From contig NW_027479742.1 of the NCBI RefSeq assembly GCF_051014685.1, forward strand, positions 1 to 64,000: a DNA stretch of 64,000 bases. Reading direction: 5' to 3'. This document shows, piece by piece, positions 56,331-64,000 of the stretch. The notes beneath the pieces are model-generated. The model saw only the letters and a program-made list of their open reading frames with translations. It was not told where the DNA came from and searched no databases. This DNA comes from Ptiloglossa arizonensis. Taxonomy: Eukaryota; Arthropoda; Insecta; Hymenoptera; Colletidae. Made by a program: the position numbers and the translations under genes. Position 1 is the stretch's first letter, and each line of letters begins with the position of its first letter.

Positions 56331-57330
56331 ATAACGTGTAACGTATAACGTATAACGTATAACGTATAACGTGTAACGTATAACGTATAACGTGTAACGT
56401 ATAACGTATAACGTATAACGTATAACGTCTAACGTATAACGTATAACGTATAACGTATAACGTATGACGTATTACATATTACGTATAACGTATAACGTAT
56501 AACGTATCACGTATAACGTATAACGTATAACGTATAGCATGTAACGTATAACGTATAACGTATAACGTATAACGTATAACGTATAACGTATAACGTATAA
56601 CGTATAACGTACAACGTATAACGTACAACGTATAACGTATAACGTATAACGTCTAACGTATAACGTATAACGTATAACGTATAACGTATGACGTATTACA
56701 TATTACGTATAACGTATAACGTATCACGTATAACGTATAACGTATAACGTATAACGTATAACGTATAACGTATAACGTATAACGTATAACGTATAACGTA
56801 TAACGTATAACGCATAACGTATAACGTATAACGTATAACGTATAACGTATAACGTATAACGTATAACGTATAACGTATAACGTATAACGTATAACGTATA
56901 ACGTATAACGTATAACGTATAACGTATAACGCATAAGGTATAACGTATAACGCATAACGTGTAACGAAGAACGTATAACGAATAACGTAAAACGTGTTAC
57001 GTATTACATATTTCGTATAACGTATAGCGTATAACGTATAGCGTATAACGTATGACGTATTACATATTACGTATAACGTATAACGTATCACGTATAACGT
57101 ATAACGTATAACGTATAACGTATAACGTATAACGTATAACGTATAACGTATAACGTATAACGTATAACGTATAACGTATAACGTGTAACGTATAACGTAT
57201 AACGTATAACGCATAACGTATAACGTATAACGTATAACGTGTAACGTATAACGTATAACGTATAACGTATAACGTCTAACGTATAACGTATAACGTATAA
57301 CGTATAACGTATGACGTATTACATATTACG
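56330..57330. repeat. Terminal-type unit, copy 1
   Basis: The order of markers is: several GTGTAACG variants, GTCTAACG, GTATGACG with ATTACATATTACG, TATCACG, TAGCATGTAACG, two GTACAACG, GTCTAACG, the ATTACATATTACG cluster again, GCATAAGGTATAACG (about 56,932), GAAGAACG, AAAACGTGTTACG, ATTACATATTTCG (about 57,005) and TATAGCG. The same series recurs 6,579 bp downstream, one base less than 940 heptamers because of the deletion at 58,678. Confidence 0.83.
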
Positions 57331-60300
57331 TATAACGTATAACGTATCACGTATAACGTATAACGTATAACGTATAACGTATAACGTATAACGTATAACG
57401 TATAACGTATAACGTATAACGTATAACGTATAACGTATAACGTATAACGCATAACGTATAACGTATAACGTATAACGTATAACGTATAACGTATAACGTA
57501 TAACGTATAACGTATAACGTATAACGTATAACGTATAACGTAAAACGTATAACGTATAACGTATAACGTATAACGTATAACGTATAACGTATAACGTATA
57601 ACGTATAACGTATAACGTATAACGTATAACGTATAACGTATAACGTATAACGTATAACGTATAACGTATAACGTATAACGTATAACGTATAACGTATAAC
57701 GTATAACGTATAGCATGTAACGTATAACGTATAACGTATAACGTATAACGTATAACGTATAACGTATAACGTATAACGTATAACGTACAACGTATAACGT
57801 ACAACGTATAACGTATAACGTATAACGTATAACGTATAACGTATAACGTATAACGTATAACGTATAACGTATAGCATGTAACGTCTAACGTATAACGTAT
57901 AACGTATAACGTATAACGTATAACGTATAACGTATAACGTATAACGTATTACGTATAACGTATAACGTATAACGTACAACGCATAACGTATCACGTATAA
58001 CGTATTAAGAATAACGTATAACGTATAACGTATAACGTATAACGTATAACGTATAACGTATAACGTATAACGTATAACGTATAACGTATAACGTATAACG
58101 TATAACGTATAACGTATAACGTATAGCATGTAACGTATAACGTATAACGTATAACGTATAACGTATAACGTATAACGTATAACGTATAACGTATAACGTA
58201 CAACGTATAACGTACAACGTATAACGTATAACGTATAACGTATAACGTATAACGTGTAACGTATAACGTATAACGTATAACATATAGCATGTAACGTCTA
58301 ACGTATAACGTATAACGTATAACGTATAACGTATAACGTATAACGTATAACGTATAACGTATAACGTGTAACGTATAGCGTACAACGTATAACGTATCAC
58401 GTATAACGTATTACGAATAACGTGTAACGTATAACGTATGACGTGTAACGAAGAACGTATAACGAATAACGTATAACGTATATCGTATTACGTATAACGT
58501 ATAACGTATAACGTATAACGTATAACGTATAACGTATAACGTATAACGTATAACGTATAACGTATAACGTATGACGTATAACGTATAACGTATAACGTAT
58601 AACGTATAACGTATAACGTATAACGTATAACGTATAACGTATAACGTATAACGTATAACGTATAACGTATAACGTATACCTATAACGTATAACGTATAAC
58701 GTATAACGTACAACGTATAACGTATCACGTATAACGTATTACGAATAACGTGTAACGTATAACGTATGACGTATGACGTATAACGTATAACGTATAACGT
58801 ATAACGTATAACGTATAACGTATAACGTATAACGTATAACGTATAACGTATAACGTATAACGTATAACGTATAACGTATAACGTATAACGTATAACGTAT
58901 AACGTATAACGTATAACGTATAACGTATAACGTATAACGTATAACGTATAACGTATAACGTATAACGTATATCGAATGACGTACAACATATAACGTATAA
59001 CGTATAACGTATCACGTATAACGTATAACGTATAACGTATAACGTATAACGTATAACGTATAACGTATAACGTATAACGTATAACGTATAACGTATAACG
59101 TATAACGTATAACGTATAACGTATAACGTATAACGTATAACGTATAACGTATAACGTATAACGTATAACGTATAACGTATAACGTATAACGTATAACGTA
59201 TAACGTATAACGTATATCGAATGACGTACAACGTATAACGTATAACGTATAACGTATCACGTATAACGTATAACGTATAACGTATAACGTATAACGTATA
59301 ACGTATAACGTATAACGTATAATGTATAACGTATAACGTATAACGTATAACGTATAACGTATAACGTATAACGTATAACGTATAACGTATAACGCATAAC
59401 GTATAACGTATAACGTGCAACGAAGAACGTATAACGTATAACGTATAACGTATAACGTATAACGTATAACGTACAACGTATAACGTACAACGTATAACGT
59501 ATAACGTATAACGTATAACGTATAACGTGTAACGTATAACGTATAACGTATAACGTATAGCATGTAACGTCTAACGTATAACGTATAACGTATAACGTAT
59601 AACGTATAACGTATAACGTATAACGTATAACGTATAACGTACAACGTATAACGTATCACGTATAACGTATTACGAATAACGTGTAACGTATAACGTATGA
59701 CGTGTAACGTATAACGTATAACGTATAACGTATAGCATGTAACGTCTAACGTATAACGTATAACGTATAACGTATAACGTATAACGTATAACGTATAACG
59801 TATAACGTATAACGTACAACGTATAACGTATCACGTATAACGTATTACGAATAACGTGTAACGTATAACGTATGACGTGTAACGAAGAACGTATAACGAA
59901 TAACGTATAACGTATATCGTATTACGTATAACGTATAACGTATAACGTATAACGTATAACGTATAACGTATAACGTATAACGTATAACGTATAACGTATA
60001 ACGTATAACGTATAACGTATAACGTATAACGTATAACGTATAACGTATAACGTATAACGTATAACGTATAACGTATAACGTATAACGTATAATGTATAAC
60101 GTATAACGTAAAACGTATAACGTATAACGTATAACGTATAACGTATAACGTATAACGTATAACGTATAACGTATAACGTATAACGTATAACGTATAACGT
60201 ATAGCCTATAACGTATAACGTATAACGTATAACGTACAACGTATAACGTATCACGTATAACGTATTACGAATAACGTGTAACCTATAACGTATGACGTAT

Positions 60301-60760
60301 GACGTATAACGTATAACGTATAACGTATAACGTATAACGTATAACGTATAACGTATAACGTATAACGTATAACGTATAACGTATAACGTATAACGTACAA
60401 CGTATAACGTATAACGTATAACGTATAACGTATAACGTATAACGTATAACGTATAACGTATAACGTATAACGTATAACGTATAACGTATAACGTATAACG
60501 TATAACGTATAACGTATAACGTATAACGTATAACGTATAACGTATAACGTATAACGTATAACGTATAACGTATAACGTATAACGTATAACGTATAACGTA
60601 TATCGAATGACGTACAACGTATAACGTATAACGTATAACGTATCACGTATAACGTATAACGTATAACGTATAACGTATAACGTATAACGTATAACGTATA
60701 ACGTATAACGTATAACGTATAACGTATAACGTATAACGTATAACGTATAACGTATAACGT
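57330..60760. repeat. Family B, less ordered middle part
   Basis: Heptamer array with scattered TAGCATGTAACG (about 57,713, 57,873, 58,126, 58,288, 59,559, 59,733), the TATCACG, TATTACG, GAATAACG series (about 57,990, 58,397, 58,726, 59,653, 59,831, 60,250) and TATCGAATGACG (about 58,972, 59,215, 60,602). The spacing shows no complete 2.0-kb unit. It is probably made of rearranged pieces. Confidence 0.72.
58678..58679. other. Unique 1-bp deletion in family B
   Basis: TATACCTATAACG stands where TATAGCCTATAACG is usual (missing G). It accounts for every family B offset across this point being one less than a multiple of seven (7,657, 7,650 and 6,579 bp). Confidence 0.87.
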
Positions 60761-62770
60761 ATAACGCATAACGTATAACGTATAACGTGCAACGAAGAAC
60801 GTATAACGAATAACGTATAACGTATATCGTATAACGTATATCGTATAACGTATAACGTATAACGTATAACGTATAACGTATAACGTATAACGTATAACGT
60901 ATAACGTATAACGTATAACGTATAACGTATAACGTATAACGTATAACGTATAACGCATAACGTATAACGTATAACGTGCAACGAAGAACGTATAACGAAT
61001 AACGTATAACGTATATCGTATAACGTATATCGTATAACGTATAACGTATAACGTATAACGTATAACGTATAACGTATAACGTATAACGTATAACGTATAA
61101 CGTATAACGTATAACGTATAACGTATAACGTATAACGTATAACGTATAACGTATAACGTATAACGCATAACGTATAACGTATAACGTGCAACGAAGAACG
61201 TATAACGAATAACGTATAACGTATATCGTATAACGTATATCGTATAACGTATAACGTATAACGTATAACGTATAACGTATAACGTATAACGTATAACGTA
61301 TAACGTATAACGTATAACGTATAACGTATAACGTATAACGTATAACGTTTAACGTATAACGTATAATGTCAAACGTATAACGTAGAACGTATAACGTATA
61401 ACGTATAACGTATAACGTATAACGTATAACGTATAACGTATAACGTATAACGTATAACGTATAACGTATAACGTATAACGTATAACGTATAACGTATAAC
61501 GTATAAAGTATAACGTATAACGTATAACGCATAACGTATAACGTATAACGTGCAACGAGGAACGTATAACGAATAACGTATAACGTATAACGTATAACGT
61601 ATATCGTATAACGTATAACGTATAACGTATAACGTATAACGTATAACGTGTAACGTATAACGTATAACGTATAACGTATAACGTATAACGTATAACGTAT
61701 AACGTATAACGTATAGCATGTAACGTATAACGCATAACGTATAACGTATAACGTATAACGTATAACGTATAACGTATAACGTATAACGTATAACGTATAA
61801 CGTATAACGTACAACGTATAACGTACAACGTATAACGTATAACGTATAACGTATAACGTATAACGTGTAACGTATAACGTATAACGTATAACATATAGCA
61901 TGTAACGTCTAACGTATAACGTATAACGTATAACGTATAACGTATAACGTATAACGTAAAACGTATAACGTATAACGTATAACGTATAACGTATAACGTA
62001 TAACGTATAACGTATAACGTATAACGTATAACGTATAACGTATAACGTATAGCCTATAACGTATAACGTATAACGTATAACGTACAACGTATAACGTATC
62101 ACGTATAACGTATTACGAATAACGTGTAACCTATAACGTATGACGTATAACGTATAACGTATAACGTATAACGTATAACGTATAACGTATAACGTATAAC
62201 GTATAACGTATAACGTATAACGTATAACGTATAACGTATAACGTATAACGTATAACGTATAACGTATAACGTATAACGTATAACGTATAACGTATAACGT
62301 GTAACGTATAACGTATAACGTATAACGTATAACGTATAACGTATAACGTATAACGTATAACGTATAGCATGTAACGTATAACGCATAACGTATAACGTAT
62401 AACGTATAACGTATAACGTATAACGTATAACGTATAACGTATAACGTACAACGTATAACGTACAACGTATAACGTATAACGTATAACGTATAACGTATAA
62501 CGTGTAACGTATAACGTATAACGTATAACATATAGCATGTAACGTCTAACGTATAACGTATAACGTATAACGTATAACGTATAACGTATAACGTATAACG
62601 TATAACGAATAACGTATAACGTATAACGTATAACGTATAACGTATAACGTATAGCCTATAACGTATAACGTATAACGTATAACGTATAACGTATAACGTA
62701 TAACGTATAACGTATATCGAATGACGTACAACGTATAACGTATCACGCATAACGTAAAACGAATAACGTG
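60760..62770. repeat. Family B higher-order unit, copy 3
   Basis: Triplet at 60,789, 60,978 and 61,188 (189 and 210 bp apart, as in copy 1), AATGTCAAACG at 61,368 preceded by a GTTTAACG not found at that place in copies 1 and 2, GTGCAACGAGG near 61,553, TAGCATG sites, and TATCGAATGACG near 62,715. The offset from copy 2 is 7,650 bp at the triplet and 7,657 bp near the end. The second half matches copy 2, including its longer plain run. Confidence 0.86.
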
Positions 62771-62919
62771 TAACGTATAACGTATGACGTATAACGTATA
62801 ACGTATAACGTATAACGTATAACGTATAACGTATAACGTATAACGTATAACGTATAACGTATAACGTATAACGTATAACGTATAACGTATAACGTATAAC
62901 GTATAACGTATAACGTATA

Positions 62920-64000
62920 ACGTGTAACGTATAACGTATAACGTATAACGTATAACGTGTAACGTATAACGTATAACGTGTAACGTATAACGTATAACGT
63001 ATAACGTATAACGTCTAACGTATAACGTATAACGTATAACGTATAACGTATGACGTATTACATATTACGTATAACGTATAACGTATCACGTATAACGTAT
63101 AACGTATAACGTATAGCATGTAACGTATAACGTATAACGTATAACGTATAACGTATAACGTATAACGTATAACGTATAACGTATAACGTACAACGTATAA
63201 CGTACAACGTATAACGTATAACGTATAACGTCTAACGTATAACGTATAACGTATAACGTATAACGTATGACGTATTACATATTACGTATAACGTATAACG
63301 TATCACGTATAACGTATAACGTATAACGTATAACGTATAACGTATAACGTATAACGTATAACGTATAACGTATAACGTATAACGTATAACGCATAACGTA
63401 TAACGTATAACGTATAACGTATAACGTATAACGTATAACGTATAACGTATAACGTATAACGTATAACGTATAACGTATAACGTATAACGTATAACGTATA
63501 ACGTATAACGCATAAGGTATAACGTATAACGCATAAGGTATAACGTATAACGTGTAACGAAGAACGTATAACGAATAACGTAAAACGTGTTACGTATTAC
63601 ATATTTCGTATAACGTATAGCGTATAACGTATGACGTATTACATATTACGTATAACGTATAACGTATCACGTATAACGTATAACGTATAACGTATAACGT
63701 ATAACGTATAACGTATAACGTATAACGTATAACGTATAACGTATAACGTATAACGTATAACGTGTAACGTATAACGTATAACGTATAACGCATAACGTAT
63801 AACGTATAACGTATAACGTGTAACGTATAACGTATAACGTATAACGTATAACGTCTAACGTATAACGTATAACGTATAACGTATAACGTATGACGTATTA
63901 CATATTACGTATAACGTATAACGTATCACGTATAACGTATAACGTATAACGTATAACGTATAACGTATAACGTATAACGTATAACGTATAACGTATAACG
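62920..64000. repeat. Terminal-type unit, copy 2, cut by the window end
   Basis: Repeats the marker order of 56,330-57,330 (GTGTAACG variants, GTCTAACG, ATTACATATTACG, TAGCATG, GTACAACG pair, GCATAAGGTATAACG, AAAACGTGTTACG, ATTACATATTTCG). It differs in having two GCATAAGGTATAACG heptamer sets (about 63,511 and 63,532) where copy 1 has one. The array continues without change to the last base. Confidence 0.83.

Larger units (their letters stand above)
1..64000. repeat. Heptamer satellite array (ATAACGT)n spanning the entire window
   Basis: Every part of the window is built from the 7-bp unit ATAACGT or one-to-three-base variants of it, always in the same orientation. The unit is 5/7 A+T and has one CpG inside an ACGT palindrome plus one TATA. 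Register was checked by hand using the first A of AACG, AAGG or AATG as anchor. Anchors at 2, 1,549, 2,767, 4,328, 7,562, 9,598, 17,641, 29,735, 41,089, 48,598, 50,957, 55,871 and 63,997 differ by multiples of seven once the listed 1-bp deletions and two indel-rich patches are allowed for. Such length and uniformity are typical of eukaryotic satellite DNA. No function is shown by the sequence; a centromeric or heterochromatic location is inference. The array continues past both window ends, so its true size is unknown. Confidence 0.98.

Noticed and set aside
1..64000. CRISPR array
   Set aside because: There are no repeat/spacer alternations with unique spacers; every segment is a variant of the same heptamer, and no cas genes are present.
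1..64000. Telomeric repeat
   Set aside because: The unit is 71% A+T with a single G and C and no G-run; it does not resemble TTAGGG-, TTTAGGG- or TTAGG-type repeats. An unusual telomere cannot be wholly excluded, but the long higher-order blocks argue for internal satellite.
1..64000. TATA boxes or bacterial -10 promoters in nearly every heptamer
   Set aside because: TATAA occurs about every 7 bp simply because it is part of the unit; there are no accompanying elements or genes, so it carries no promoter information.
1..64000. Repeat-protein gene (surface or adhesin type) with a 7-residue repeat
   Set aside because: Real repeat genes keep one frame and show synonymous-site bias; here the unit is 7 bp (not a multiple of three), single-base deletions do not matter, and variation falls without regard to codon position.
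1..64000. Simulated or artificial sequence
   Set aside because: Fixed variant combinations shared between distant blocks, inherited single-base lesions and stepwise block gains look like natural satellite evolution; however, sequence alone cannot prove the source.

Overview
The whole 64 kb window is one continuous array of a 7-bp tandem repeat (consensus ATAACGT, equivalently TAACGTA), carried in a single orientation from the first base to the last. I see no unique sequence, recognisable protein-coding gene, tRNA, rRNA, transposon or CRISPR array. An uninterrupted simple-sequence array of this size points to eukaryotic satellite DNA (heterochromatic, pericentromeric or subtelomeric). The sequence does not identify the species. 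Seven-base satellites are best known from insects, for example the ACAAACT-type satellites of Drosophila virilis, but this heptamer is a different sequence. The array runs off both ends of the window.

The array is organised rather than uniform. Point variants of the heptamer occur in fixed combinations and define nested higher-order repeats: 7 bp, then a 21-bp trimer, sub-blocks of about 175-210 bp, blocks of about 546-553 bp and 762 bp, tandem units of about 1.2, 1.5, 1.9 and 2.0 kb, a 4.8-kb head-to-tail duplication (15,061-24,634), and a period of about 9.9 kb (24,471-44,314, with a shortened third copy to about 46,600). Two variant families can be told apart. Family A (about 1,131-48,610) carries the AAGGTATGACC marker about fifty times, plus ATACCCTATGACG and the trimer. 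Family B (about 50,360-64,000, with related motifs at 1-1,130) carries TAGCATGTAACG, AATGTCAAACG and GTGCAACGA markers. A transition zone with features of both spans about 46,600-50,360.

Heptamer register is kept almost perfectly. Following marker positions by hand, I find only six lone 1-bp deletions outside two places, and four of these are the same deletion inherited in copies of one block. The two exceptions, 21,749-23,896 and 30,487-31,850, are dense in 1-bp indels, mostly deletions, while their sister copies elsewhere in the window are clean. Locally poor consensus sequence is the likeliest cause.

All long open frames lie on the minus strand and are a by-product of the repeat. The reverse-complement heptamer has no stop in any frame and reads TLYVIRY in all three, whereas the plus strand has TAA every 21 bases in every frame. 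I therefore annotate no coding sequence. The main points of interest are the multi-level repeat architecture, the datable duplication junctions, the intact CpG in nearly every unit, and the two suspect indel-rich patches.
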